From JBGQAS01 sp963699305 (GTDB lineage Bacteria > Chloroflexota > Anaerolineae > Anaerolineales > Anaerolineaceae), in assembly GCA_963699305.1 (NCBI GenBank), contig OY969431.1, positions 1,798,001-1,862,000 of the forward strand: a stretch of DNA of 64,000 nt. The letters run 5' to 3'. The position numbers and the translations under genes are program-made. Positions 55,834 to 64,000 of this stretch are shown piece by piece. The notes beneath the pieces were generated by a model. It was not told the origin of the DNA and did no database searches. It was given only the letters and a program-made list of their open reading frames with translations. The stretch's first letter is position 1, and every line of letters starts with the position of its first letter.

Positions 55834-56682
55834 CTAAAGCTCCACCCGACTGCCTGTTGCGAAATAATCCAGCTTTTCTCCCATCGTCTCTTTCAACACC
55901 CGGTAAGCCCTCATGCCAGTGCAATGACCCGTGTAAACTTTTTCAATAGGATACTGCAGGATCGCCCTTCCCAGAGCTTCAACATCTTTTTTACTGCCTG
56001 CCATGCTGTTCTTGAATGGCAGATCAATGAGGTGGAATCCGCCAAACACAGCTTTGATCCTTTGATTCGGGAATTGACTGAGCACAGCATCCAGCATGTT
56101 CAGAATGCCATGATGTGAACAACCTGTAAACACCACCAGATTCTCTTTTTCCCTGACAACCAGGATCAATTCGTGCTCGAAGTCATCCAACCGTTTGGAA
56201 TGCTCCGCATGGATAAACAGATGGCGATTGCCCTTTGGAGTTGGGTGTCGCTTGTCAATTTTCGTGAGGATGAATACATTCGGTGCCACCTCAGAGAATT
56301 GATCGACATACTCGAATCTCAGCGGTGATTGATGGAAAAGTTCTTCATCCAGGCCGATCCGGCGCTGGATCAATCCAAAGAAATGGATGTAGAAACGTTC
56401 CGTGCTGCTGCTGCGCAGGTATAATCTCGCCCTGGAATTCGCTTCGAAAAATGTTCTCAGACCACCACCGTGATCGTAATGATGGTGCGATAGAACAGCA
56501 AACGAAGTATCGGCAATATTGACACCCAATTTTTCGGCATTGAGGAGAAAGCTGCCGGTCACACCGGTATCAAAAAGGATCTGGTGCCCTTTTATCTTGA
56601 TGCAAACTGAAAGCCCGCGTTCTGAATGCAAATCCATTCCAAAGGGATTTGCATTGTTATCAATCAATGAAATAACTTCCAT
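55834..56682 (-). CDS. MBL-fold hydrolase, dihydropterin/RFA-P-synthase-like
   Basis: A 282-residue metallo-beta-lactamase fold protein of the subgroup named after a methanopterin-pathway enzyme. Metal ligands: LSHHHYDHGGG (HxHxDH variant), VFTGCSHHGILN, and GGFHLI and YTGHCTG at the end. FDTG before the first motif is usual. There is no signal peptide. True pterin activity is unlikely without methanopterin genes; the group contains many unassigned hydrolases. The start at 56682 gives the typical MEVISLIDN opening. Confidence 0.85.
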   Translation of the reverse strand: MEVISLIDNNANPFGMDLHSERGLSVCIKIKGHQILFDTGVTGSFLLNAEKLGVNIADTSFAVLSHHHYDHGGGLRTFFEANSRARLYLRSSSTERFYIHFFGLIQRRIGLDEELFHQSPLRFEYVDQFSEVAPNVFILTKIDKRHPTPKGNRHLFIHAEHSKRLDDFEHELILVVREKENLVVFTGCSHHGILNMLDAVLSQFPNQRIKAVFGGFHLIDLPFKNSMAGSKKDVEALGRAILQYPIEKVYTGHCTGMRAYRVLKETMGEKLDYFATGSRVEL

Positions 56683-56794
56683 TGTCTCTGCTCCGGGATT
56701 AAGTGTCAATCGTTTTAATATGAAACAGCTGAAAGAATAATGTGACCTAAGAATTATAGTAGCATGAAATCAAGCGAATGTTCTTATTTCCATT

Positions 56795-57520
56795 TTATGG
56801 CTGATAATCCTCGCTTATGATAACTTGCACACTGCTTAAGAGTTCATCATCCGTCATCCTTTGTATCAAGGCATTGCTTAAGGGCAAATGGATGATCATT
56901 TCCGGTTTGGCGTCAGGATCCACATAGAACCTTCTCATTGGCTTGAGTTGATACAATCCATTCAAGGTCACAGGAAGAAGGTCAAGGGATGTCTGACGCA
57001 GGAGGTACACAAAGCCGCGCCGGAAGCGATGGATTTCACCGTTGGGTGTTCTTTCACCCTCCGGCAGGATAATGATGCTCTGGTTTTCATCCCGATTGCT
57101 GAGATGAAGATCGATGGCGCTTTTTCCACGCCCTTCCCTACCGCTCTGCACAAAAACTGCCCCCGCCCGGCTTAGGATCGCACCTAATAAAGGGATCTTC
57201 TTCAAAAATGCCTGGGCAACTACCGATGCACGCGGAAATGCACCGATTAAGGAGAAACCGGCATAAAAGCTGGGGTAATTGGAGATTATCAAGTATGCAT
57301 GGTCCGGAACGACATTTTCAAATCCCGTGACTGTTAGATGCTTTCCCACAATCGCAAAAAGCAACTTTACGAACCAGCGCTTCATGGATGGCAAACAATC
57401 CTTATCAATAAAAGAAACAAGAATCGCCATGGGAAGAGTCACAAAGACGAACAGGTGTGTGATGGCATACATGGAAAATGTTGCCAAGATGATGCGGATA
57501 ATCCTGAAAAGCTTCCTCAT
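56795..57520 (-). CDS. PlsC-like acyltransferase homologue lacking the catalytic His and Asp
   Basis: A 241-residue protein of the glycerolipid acyltransferase fold with two N-terminal hydrophobic segments (residues 6-36). The second motif is intact (LPEGERTP, like FPEGTRS). The catalytic motif, normally NHxSxxD, reads NYPSFYA: Tyr82 and Ala87 replace His and Asp. The frame is open and clean around this site, so it is not an indel artefact. It is either inactive or uses other chemistry. It lies 39 bases from the alpha/beta hydrolase gene on the same strand. Confidence 0.8.
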   Translation of the reverse strand: MRKLFRIIRIILATFSMYAITHLFVFVTLPMAILVSFIDKDCLPSMKRWFVKLLFAIVGKHLTVTGFENVVPDHAYLIISNYPSFYAGFSLIGAFPRASVVAQAFLKKIPLLGAILSRAGAVFVQSGREGRGKSAIDLHLSNRDENQSIIILPEGERTPNGEIHRFRRGFVYLLRQTSLDLLPVTLNGLYQLKPMRRFYVDPDAKPEMIIHLPLSNALIQRMTDDELLSSVQVIISEDYQP

Positions 57521-57559
57521 CTCAAACTTGCTTTCGTAATTTCGACCAACTTGGCCGAA

Positions 57560-58675
57560 TCAACGCGCATGATCGATCCATTCGGTAATCGTTTTCACCG
57601 CCAGCCCAAGATTGCCGATCTGGCAATGATTCTGAGCATTTTCCTCCCGTGTAAAAAGGCGACTGGTTTTGGAACGGACATTCTGCAACGCGGCAATCTG
57701 CCTATGGAAATGGTTCAGCGGAATGATATGGTCTTCGGCACCTGCCATCAGCAGAACATCCTGCTTGACCAGGGGGGAGATATCGCGGGTTGTGAATTTC
57801 CTGCTTTGTACAAACACTTCGTACGACGTGCAAACCCCAAAAACCAGCATGGCCTGGTGCATCGCCCAATCGAACAGGGGGCTTTGTTTCATGATGCCTG
57901 CCAGGATATTGTTAAACGCACTTTTCGCCCGAAAGTTAAGCAGCATGGTCAGCAGCGGTGCAATCGGTTTCATCTTTTGCATCGTTGTGTCCATCCAATC
58001 GTAGAAGACATCGTAGGCGATCACGCGCTGCACGCGCGGCTCAAATGCAGCGGCGCGCAGCGCCAGGCAGCCACCCATGGAAATTCCCAACAGCGTGACA
58101 TCCTGAAGGCCGAAGTAATCCAATATCATGCTTACCGGTTTGTGCCATTCTTGCGTCAGTAACAAATGGGAATCCTGCAGCGCGCCACCCTGACCCGGAC
58201 CTTCAAAGCAAATGACGTTGTAGCCTGCGTCACGGAGATGCAGGATGACGGGAATGAACTCTTCAATATAACTATCGAATCCACCATGGATCACGATGGT
58301 ATCTTTCGGTCTTGGGTGGGTAAAGCAGTATGCCGGTAAGAAACCTTTAATCCTTCCGTCCTGATAAGGGACAACGTGGCAGTCATTTACTTTTATCCTA
58401 TAGGACTTCCACATCAAGCTTAGGAATTTTTGACGCGTGGTTATCTTGAGCGGATCATTCTGCTGCATGAAGAATTCAGCGGAACGGAAATAATAAGCAG
58501 CATTCCGATTGCGCTTTTCGGCAAGCGCTTTCTCTGCCAGCGCCAGGAACTCTAGGCGATACGAGGGGAAGTCCAAGAGGCGCGGGGCAACGGCTTGCAT
58601 ATCCGCCAATGCGCTCTCGCCCAGGTAATTGATCCAGCGATTCATCTGGAAGTTGATGGATGGTTCAGGGTGCAA
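57560..58675 (-). CDS. FrsA/DLH-like alpha/beta hydrolase
   Basis: A 371-residue cytosolic hydrolase with an N-terminal helical part (1-110) and an alpha/beta-hydrolase core: VIHGGFDSYIEEF (oxyanion loop), LLGISMGGCLALR (nucleophile Ser), AGAEDHIIP (Asp) and NAQNHCQIGN (His). The layout matches the family that includes FrsA and bacterial dipeptidyl-like hydrolases acting on small esters. It may share a transcript with the PlsC-like gene downstream. Confidence 0.85.
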   Translation of the reverse strand: MHPEPSINFQMNRWINYLGESALADMQAVAPRLLDFPSYRLEFLALAEKALAEKRNRNAAYYFRSAEFFMQQNDPLKITTRQKFLSLMWKSYRIKVNDCHVVPYQDGRIKGFLPAYCFTHPRPKDTIVIHGGFDSYIEEFIPVILHLRDAGYNVICFEGPGQGGALQDSHLLLTQEWHKPVSMILDYFGLQDVTLLGISMGGCLALRAAAFEPRVQRVIAYDVFYDWMDTTMQKMKPIAPLLTMLLNFRAKSAFNNILAGIMKQSPLFDWAMHQAMLVFGVCTSYEVFVQSRKFTTRDISPLVKQDVLLMAGAEDHIIPLNHFHRQIAALQNVRSKTSRLFTREENAQNHCQIGNLGLAVKTITEWIDHAR

Positions 58676-58911
58676 TGATCGTAATAGCCGACGTGGAACT
58701 GGTACACGTTTTTCATATCTCGATCCCCTCCAACGCTACAAACGATTCAAGCATTCATATTATTAGGATGGAAATACCTTCGGACAAGACCCCAGGTGAC
58801 GGTCTTTGTCAGTTCTTGATTACTATTCGATTGAGTAACCTACACTGAAAATCTCCGTGCAATACCATGAAGGTTGAATAAGTACCAATAGCAGGTCATT
58901 CATCCAGCCGA

Positions 58912-59487
58912 TCACGCGCCACCAGGGATAGGAATTCGGATCAGCGTGCCTCCAGCGAGAGGTTTTGCCATATAGCGCACCGTGTTAACGAGGTTGCCCA
59001 TTTCGATCCCATGGCGTTTGCGGGTTTCCACAAAACCCACCTTCTCCCAAAAGCGTTCCGCCCGCGTATTGCCCTCGACCACCCCCAGGCGAAACCACTG
59101 CGCCCCGTTACCGATCGCCCACTCTTCCAGTGCCTGGTACAATGCACGGGCATCACCGCTGCCGAAGCGTGGCGTGGCGACCATGAACAAGCCGATATGC
59201 CAGACTCTTTCTGCCAGGAGATCGGAGACAACGCTTGCCATGCCGATCATGGCGTTGGTCTCATTCACAAAACCCAGGTACCACAATTTTGTGTAGTTCC
59301 AACCCTCAGGGGGCACATCGTGGAACTCTTCTTCCGCTTCGGTGGATTTTGCAGGGCGACCCTCGACAGCGAGGAAATATTCCGGGTTGGCTTCGAAGAA
59401 ACGCTGGAGTTCCGGGGTATCCTCTTTTTGTAATTCGAAAGCCCGGAGGGTTCCAGAAGAAAATAAAAGCGGACCAGCCAGTTGCAT
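58912..59487 (-). CDS. GNAT-family N-acetyltransferase
   Basis: A 191-residue acetyltransferase, similar to the RimJ/RimL or aminoglycoside type, that transfers acetyl from acetyl-CoA to an amine. The CoA-binding part is FMVATPRFGSGDARALYQAL near residue 100, and the end has LGVVEGNTRAERFWEKVGF. Substrate unknown. GGGAGGG precedes the ATG. The upstream ArsR-type gene on the same strand ends 28 bases before it. Confidence 0.87.
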   Translation of the reverse strand: MQLAGPLLFSSGTLRAFELQKEDTPELQRFFEANPEYFLAVEGRPAKSTEAEEEFHDVPPEGWNYTKLWYLGFVNETNAMIGMASVVSDLLAERVWHIGLFMVATPRFGSGDARALYQALEEWAIGNGAQWFRLGVVEGNTRAERFWEKVGFVETRKRHGIEMGNLVNTVRYMAKPLAGGTLIRIPIPGGA

Positions 59488-59514
59488 AGTATTCCCTCCC
59501 TATATTCCGCGAAT

Positions 59515-60048
59515 TTACTGTGGCAGGAACAAATACGTGAAGAAGCGTGGTTTACGCCCCGGCACGGGCGGATTACCGGTGGCAGGCATCAGGATCTCCA
59601 GGATACGCTGGTTCATGCTCCGGAACTCTTCCTCGCTCAGGTTCAACGTACCGAGGCTGAGGTCCACGCCATCCTTCAACGGGTCGAAGGTTTCCTTTTC
59701 GCTTTTGCTATCCAGATACCTGCGACCGGCGCTCATCAGGGTGGAGAGATAAATGAGGAACGCCTGCTGGTAATCCTGCCTGGTCATACCGTGCAGGTCC
59801 TCCGATTTCAGCGAGGGCAGGGCTGCCACGGCATACGTGCGTTCCACGGTGCCGCGGATCTGCGTCTCGCCAACCACCTGCAGCAGACCGCCCTCGACAA
59901 GGGCATTGATGTGACGGTATAGGGTGGTCAGCGGGGTATGCGGGATGGCATCTGCCAGTTCCCTGGCAGTCATGTGCCGGCTGGACAAGGCAGTGATGAT
60001 TTGGAACCGGATGGGGTGCAACAGCAAATCAGCTTTCTGGCTTGGCAT
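59515..60048 (-). CDS. ArsR-type winged-helix transcriptional regulator
   Basis: A 177-residue regulator. The winged helix (about 10-95) reads HPIRFQIITALSSRHMTARELADAI, LTTLYRHINALVEGGLLQVVGE, and the remaining half is a helical effector or dimer domain without metal-binding Cys. AAGGAGC precedes the start. It is divergent from the CPBP gene and its small leader peptide, with direct repeats in the shared region, and probably controls them and itself. Confidence 0.85.
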   Translation of the reverse strand: MPSQKADLLLHPIRFQIITALSSRHMTARELADAIPHTPLTTLYRHINALVEGGLLQVVGETQIRGTVERTYAVAALPSLKSEDLHGMTRQDYQQAFLIYLSTLMSAGRRYLDSKSEKETFDPLKDGVDLSLGTLNLSEEEFRSMNQRILEILMPATGNPPVPGRKPRFFTYLFLPQ

Positions 60049-60069
60049 GGGTGCTCCTTGACATTATTT

Positions 60070-60104
60070 CCATTATTGGTTATAATACCATTATTGATAA
60101 TATA
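60070..60104. promoter_or_regulatory. Direct-repeat operator region between ArsR-type and CPBP genes
   Basis: CCATTATTG occurs twice, at 60070-60078 and 60088-60096, 18 bp apart, in a very AT-rich stretch; TTGATAATATA follows. It overlaps plausible promoter elements on the plus strand (TTGGTT at 60076-60081 with TAATAT at 60098-60103) and lies between the divergent start codons. Regulator binding is inferred from position. Confidence 0.45.
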
Positions 60105-60158
60105 GTCGTTTGTGATTTTAGTATAGCCGAAAACGATGCGAATTGGAAGGAGTCTGCG

Positions 60159-60254
60159 ATGTGCAAATACAAATGGTTCCGATATCTATGCAAGCTGCTG
60201 GGCTGCTGCCTGGAGGAAGTTGCAAGGGAGGAAGCTGATGAAAAAACCGAATAA
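60159..60254 (+). CDS. 31-residue Cys-rich leader peptide upstream of CPBP protease
   Basis: A short open frame with GGAAGGAG nine bases upstream of its ATG. It encodes MCKYKWFRYLCKLLGCCLEE and then an acidic tail of 11 residues, giving four cysteines and an aromatic/basic N-terminal half. Its last 17 bases overlap the start region of the CPBP gene, so ribosomes finishing it could re-initiate at 60238. Such a coupling suggests either a leader peptide or a small antagonist/substrate for the membrane protease. No homologue is known to me. Confidence 0.5.
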   Translation: MCKYKWFRYLCKLLGCCLEEVAREEADEKTE

Positions 60255-61104
60255 AAGTAACGTCTGGCTGTTCTTCATTTCAGTTTATGTACTGAGTGCC
60301 CTGCTGATCCTGCCGGTCATCCTCTCGGGGAAAGGCATGGCGTCCACGCTCAATACCGCCCTGGTGGCAGTGTTCACCTTTGTCCCTTCGCTGCTGGGCA
60401 TCCTGTTCACCTACCTGACCAAGGACGCGGAAGGTCGCCGGGATTTCTGGCGGCGGGCATTCCGCTGGCCGCGCGGCAATACGAAGATGGCGCTCCTCGG
60501 GCTGGTCATCATGCCGGCAATCGTTGTCACCTCTTACCTGGTGTCATCAGCCATCAGCGGGACACCCATCACCCTGGCGTATGCCGCGGAGCTTCTCACC
60601 AACTGGAAGAGCCTGCTGATGTATCTTTTTGTCGAACTGACCTTTGGGGCGCTCTCGGAGGAATTGGGTTGGCGGGGTTATGCCCTGGATGAGCTCCAGT
60701 CCCGCATGAGCGCCCTGCCCTCGGCGCTGATCATCGGGATCATCTGGGCGGTCTGGCACACGCCGGCTTTCCTGATACCGGGTATGTCGCAGCATGAGTG
60801 GGGTGGCATCTTCTCATGGACCTATTTCGCCTTCATATTATCCGTAACCCTCGGTAGTGTGATCATCACGTGGACATACAATAACACCGGGCGCAGCATC
60901 CTGGTGGCGGGATTCCTGATGCACTTCGTGCAGAACGCCGCCATGATCCTGCTGACGGGTATCTTCGATAACGTCACCCTGCCACCCGCTTATTGGACTG
61001 TTGTGCTTATCGAATCCGCCATTGCGGCGGGGGTGATTGTGCTCCGGTATGGGTGGAAGACCCTGGTAAGCAAGATGCCTCAACAGTTGAAGAAATCTAG
61101 TTAA
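60238..61104 (+). CDS. CPBP-family intramembrane metalloprotease (Abi/CAAX-like)
   Basis: A 288-residue membrane protein with eight or so helices and the CPBP signature: EELGWRGY (EExxxR), a WHTPAF segment with the next metal His, and GFLMHFVQN with the last His. Members act in CAAX-like processing, bacteriocin immunity or phage defence. The start at 60238 follows GGGAGGAAG and overlaps the small Cys-rich frame. Divergent ArsR-type regulator probably controls it. Confidence 0.85.
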   Translation: MKKPNKSNVWLFFISVYVLSALLILPVILSGKGMASTLNTALVAVFTFVPSLLGILFTYLTKDAEGRRDFWRRAFRWPRGNTKMALLGLVIMPAIVVTSYLVSSAISGTPITLAYAAELLTNWKSLLMYLFVELTFGALSEELGWRGYALDELQSRMSALPSALIIGIIWAVWHTPAFLIPGMSQHEWGGIFSWTYFAFILSVTLGSVIITWTYNNTGRSILVAGFLMHFVQNAAMILLTGIFDNVTLPPAYWTVVLIESAIAAGVIVLRYGWKTLVSKMPQQLKKSS

Positions 61105-61120
61105 TGGAAAAGTTGAAATC

Positions 61121-62016
61121 TTATTTCTTGCTGTTCTTGTGCATGATCTGCACGATGGTCACGCCGGCAATCACGACCAGAGTGGCAATCAGTTGAATGG
61201 GAAACAGCTTTTCACCGAGCAATAGCCAGGCAAAGAACGCCGTCCCGAGGGGAGAGAGATTGAGCACCACGCTCATCTCCATGGCGGTAACGGTCTGCAG
61301 TGAGCTGTTATACAGCATGTAGCCGATGGCGGTGTTGACGATGGCCAGCCAGGCAGCGATGCCCCACGAGGACAAGGTCATCACAGGCACACCTTCAACC
61401 ACCAGGGCGGTACCCATGGTGAAGATGCCGCCCAGAAGCAGCGGGATGGCGGTGAGAGTGAGCGTATCCACCAGCTGGTCGCGTGCAAGCTGCCTGCCCA
61501 GCACGGTGAAGAGGGTGAATCCGAGCAGCGCTGCCAAGGCGATGATGATGCCCACACCGGAGCTGGATTGCCAGATGGGCAGGAAGAACAACGCACTCCC
61601 CGCCAGCGAAAGGACGACCCCCACGATCTGCCAGGCGGACGGCTTTTCCTTCAGCCAAACCGCCCCGAGGAACAGGATGATGAGCGGCTGGAAGTTCATC
61701 AGCAGGGAAACGGTGGTGGCGGGCAGGAACTTCAGCCCCCAGAACATGGCTCCGTTGCCGATGAAATAGGCGCTGATGCCGATGACCAGCAGCTTGAGCC
61801 ACACTTTGCCGGGGATGGCGTGCAATTTCTTCCAGCGGAACAGCAGGATGGGCAGCAGCACCAGCCCGCCAGGGAATAGCGCAGCCCGGCGATGGTCAGC
61901 GGACCCATGCTGCCCAGCCCCATTTTGACGATGACGAACGAGGAGGACCAGATCAGCGCGGTGAGTACACTTTCGATGATGGCGAGGGTGCGGGTGGGTT
62001 TATGGGTGGTTGGCAA
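61121..62016 (-). CDS. EamA/DMT-family exporter, one frameshift
   Basis: A drug/metabolite transporter of about 298 residues with two EamA domains and ten helices. Residues 1-48 are in one frame (TALIWSSSFVIVKMGLGS, GLRYSLAG); the frame then changes near 61870 and continues LVLLPILLFRW to 61121. The first domain ends VWLKEKP, the second has GTAFFAWLLLGEKL, both typical EamA endings. Substrate is unknown. The shift lies in a GC-rich run, and an assembly error is likely. Confidence 0.83.
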
Positions 62017-62079
62017 AGGGAATTCCTTGATAGGGAATGAAGCATTCCAAAGATTATGCAGCCCAAATACAATACTTCA

Positions 62080-62586
62080 TTAACTTAATTCTGATTTTGT
62101 CCTGGAAACCCACCCGGGAGCGGAGCCGGTCTTTTCGCCCAGGATCCAGAGCAGCTCCGAAGCGTGGCTCTGGACATGGCGTATGCTATCCAGCTGCAGC
62201 TCAAGGTAACTTGCCTCGCCCCACGTGAATTTACAGATGCGATTGGCCTGCTCATCGGTCAGAGAATCGACCATCGCCCGGCACTTGGCGCGGCAATGAG
62301 CGACGTAGGTCAGCAGCTCATCCTTCGTGAATGGGTGGTCGGGGTGCAACCCGGCAGGATCCAGCTCCTTCAGGTCGCCCGGTGCGGGCGGAGTGAACCC
62401 CACCACCGTGCCGGTGAGATAGAGATCGAGCCAGAACAGGCAGTGATACCCGATGTACCAGAACTCCTCCTGTTGGGAGCGGAAATGCCACAGCCCATCC
62501 GGGCAGGCGGTGAGAGCGCTCTCGAACATATCGATGGCGGCACCGAGTTGGTGCCAGAGGCTGGTTTTAAATAGTGAATTCATCAT
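62080..62586 (-). CDS. DinB-superfamily protein
   Basis: A 168-residue four-helix-bundle protein. Possible metal ligands are the His of YIGYHCLFWLDLY and the two His of SIRHVQSHASELLW, in the family order. It is the second DinB homologue in the window and is not close to the first in sequence. Gene context (an EamA exporter downstream, a peptidase upstream) gives no clue to substrate. Confidence 0.8.
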   Translation of the reverse strand: MMNSLFKTSLWHQLGAAIDMFESALTACPDGLWHFRSQQEEFWYIGYHCLFWLDLYLTGTVVGFTPPAPGDLKELDPAGLHPDHPFTKDELLTYVAHCRAKCRAMVDSLTDEQANRICKFTWGEASYLELQLDSIRHVQSHASELLWILGEKTGSAPGWVSRTKSELS

Positions 62587-62622
62587 ATCTCCTCAAAGTT
62601 GTCGCTTGATATTCACAAGCAG

Positions 62623-63552
62623 TTATTGAACGCAATTTTTCAATATCTCAATCGTCAACTTGTCCGCATCGATCCTTACTTCCCCACCAACAGGTAGTAC
62701 CGTGTTGGGACAATTGTGCCCGAAATCATTTATCTTTAAAATGGGAAAGTCATATTCCTCTGTAACCCGCAATAAAACATCTTCCATTTGCATCAAAGCC
62801 TTCTCACAATTTTGCAATCCATCGATGTACCCGACCAGTACACCCCGGATCAGTTTGAAAACGTCCATCTGTTTCAGCTGTTGAAAAAGACGATCACATT
62901 CCTCCGCCGTGATATTGATCGCTTCAACAAACAGGATCGCCCGGGAAAAATCAGGGAAATATGGTGTTCCCGCCAGCTTCAACAGGCAGTTAAGGTTGCC
63001 TCCCAGGAGTTTTCCTTCAGCTACACCTTTTCGCACTGTCCTCCTCTCACGATTGGGAGGGATGGCTCCTATTTTTGCTTCGACCAAACGCGATAAAAAC
63101 TCCCCTTCATCATACCTGGTCGGGTCTCTGCCAAAACCCCATATGAGGTCATTTCCGTGAAATGTGATCAGTCCCGTTTTCTTATGGATGGCATTCAGCA
63201 ATACGGTGATATCACTGATGCCGAGGAAAATCTTGGGATTCTTACGGATGTTTTCCCAGTCCAGGTAAGGCAAACAGGCGTTTGCTGTGGCACCTCCCTG
63301 GGAGCAAATGATCGCACTGATGGATTCATCGTCAAACATCCGGTTGATATCTTCCGCCTTCTCCTGGGGAGAAGCAGCATACCCCCAGCTTGTTGAAAAC
63401 ACATGCTTGCCAATAACTACCTTGAACCCCAGTTTTTCCAAGAACTTCACGCCCTGCGTGAACTGTCCTTTCAATTCCTTGATGACAGGGTTGGAAGGAG
63501 AGACAATGCCAATTGCTGCTCCTTGAAATAGTCCCTTCGGGATCAGTACCAT
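62623..63552 (-). CDS. S66-family LD-carboxypeptidase/MccF-like homologue, nucleophile replaced
   Basis: A 309-residue protein with the S66 fold. The family opening (PKGLFQGAAIGIVSPSNP) and the triad His region DFGHNCPNTVLPVGG and Glu region LFVEA are present. The nucleophile elbow, GGxxS(N)xLLPYLD in relatives, reads GGATANACLPYLDW: Ala90 stands where Ser is expected. Carboxypeptidase activity is therefore doubtful. The start at 63552 matches the family; an ATG at 63579 overlapping the upstream stop is also possible. Confidence 0.78.
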   Translation of the reverse strand: MVLIPKGLFQGAAIGIVSPSNPVIKELKGQFTQGVKFLEKLGFKVVIGKHVFSTSWGYAASPQEKAEDINRMFDDESISAIICSQGGATANACLPYLDWENIRKNPKIFLGISDITVLLNAIHKKTGLITFHGNDLIWGFGRDPTRYDEGEFLSRLVEAKIGAIPPNRERRTVRKGVAEGKLLGGNLNCLLKLAGTPYFPDFSRAILFVEAINITAEECDRLFQQLKQMDVFKLIRGVLVGYIDGLQNCEKALMQMEDVLLRVTEEYDFPILKINDFGHNCPNTVLPVGGEVRIDADKLTIEILKNCVQ

Positions 63553-63572
63553 GTTCGTCTCATCGCATCCGG

Positions 63573-64000
63573 CTACCATTCATATCCGACTGCCCGGAGA
63601 AAAGCACGCGCCAAAACCATGTGTCCGGTGCCAAAAGGATGTACCCGGTCGTAAGCCAGCCCCATCGGGTGCAGCTGGTTTAAGACCGCATCGAACGCGA
63701 CCTGGGTGTCGACCAGGATGGTATGATATTTTTTGGATAATTTTCCAACGATGGATCCATATTCATCCATCATTTTTCGCATCGGTTCCGCCCGGTTGGG
63801 TTCGATTAAATACGGTGTCATCAGGACTAGCCCCTTGAGTGATGGACAGGTCATCTTGATCAATTCATCCAACGTTTTCGAATATTCTTCCAAAGATACC
63901 TGCCGTTCAGGGCGGAGATCCGCGCCAAAGTGACCCCACACATCGTTTATCCCGATCATGACCGAGAGCCAATCCGGCGTCAAATCCAGCACATCCGTCT
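63573..64000 (-). CDS. SGNH/GDSL hydrolase, C-terminal part (truncated by window edge)
   Basis: The last 142 residues of a GDSL-type esterase; its start lies beyond the right edge. Block III GINDVW near the window edge and block V DRVHPFGTGHMVLARAFL with the catalytic Asp/His are clear. The N-terminal nucleophile GDS block is not visible. It is followed by the S66 gene with a few bases of overlap or spacing, so the two may be co-transcribed. Confidence 0.85.
   Translation of the reverse strand, partial: TDVLDLTPDWLSVMIGINDVWGHFGADLRPERQVSLEEYSKTLDELIKMTCPSLKGLVLMTPYLIEPNRAEPMRKMMDEYGSIVGKLSKKYHTILVDTQVAFDAVLNQLHPMGLAYDRVHPFGTGHMVLARAFLRAVGYEW

Overview
The window looks like a chromosomal segment of a Gram-positive-like or monoderm bacterium, most plausibly Chloroflexota (class Anaerolineae). 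This is an inference from gene content: lipoproteins with Thr/Pro-rich linkers, PD40-propeller lipoproteins, DUF2723 and DUF5668 membrane proteins, an N-type ATP synthase and many sugar-hydrolase/transport genes, with no LPS genes seen. Most of the sequence is moderately GC-rich, except an AT-rich block at about 7.3-11.05 kb. No CRISPR array, rRNA, insertion sequence or convincing prophage was found.

Layout. 0-7.3 kb: a membrane protein behind a near-perfect promoter with two SOS-like operators, an orphan response regulator, RNase D, an MBL/beta-CASP nuclease, tRNA-Ser(CGA), PcrA/UvrD helicase and a CPT-like kinase. 7.4-11.05 kb: a giant, frame-broken PD40 lipoprotein. 11-20.9 kb: lactate permease, Mrp ATPase, two lipoproteins, a GH116 glucosylceramidase-type enzyme coupled to adenosine deaminase, and a LiaF-like membrane protein. 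21-24.7 kb: a DUF2723 glycosyltransferase-like protein, a small anchored protein and an AttH/CrtC-like protein. 24.7-31.7 kb: a complete N-ATPase operon in the order D-C-Q-R-B-E-F-A-(PII/PstA-like)-G. 31.8-40.9 kb: an M28 peptidase, a double-HTH MerR regulator divergent from a membrane protein, an ICMT-like methyltransferase, two tandem tRNA-Ser genes (GCT, TGA), lipoproteins, a second M28 peptidase, a divergent Hsp70 and a DinB protein. 41.4-44.5 kb: a heavily frame-broken sugar symporter, an esterase and an unrecognised broken gene. 44.5-53.1 kb: a PHP metallohydrolase, cupin-type phosphoglucose isomerase plus ROK kinase, a HEXXH membrane protein, DUF488, and a GH38-like/YcxB/MFS sugar operon. 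53.2-64 kb: an ATL-DUF493-TfoX-PAS operon, a Tat deacetylase, MBL, PlsC-like, alpha/beta-hydrolase, GNAT, ArsR-type regulator divergent from CPBP, EamA exporter, DinB, S66 peptidase and a partial SGNH hydrolase.

How it works together. The N-ATPase is a coherent energy module (a Na+- or H+-translocating accessory ATPase) with a possible nucleotide-sensing PII-like protein embedded between alpha and gamma. Sugar use is a second theme: GH116, GH38-like, two sugar-type transporters, and an isomerase/kinase pair feeding glycolysis.

Caveat: at least twenty single-base frameshifts interrupt otherwise well-conserved genes. They sit beside long intact genes and look partly like assembly indels, so 'broken' calls at single sites are provisional.
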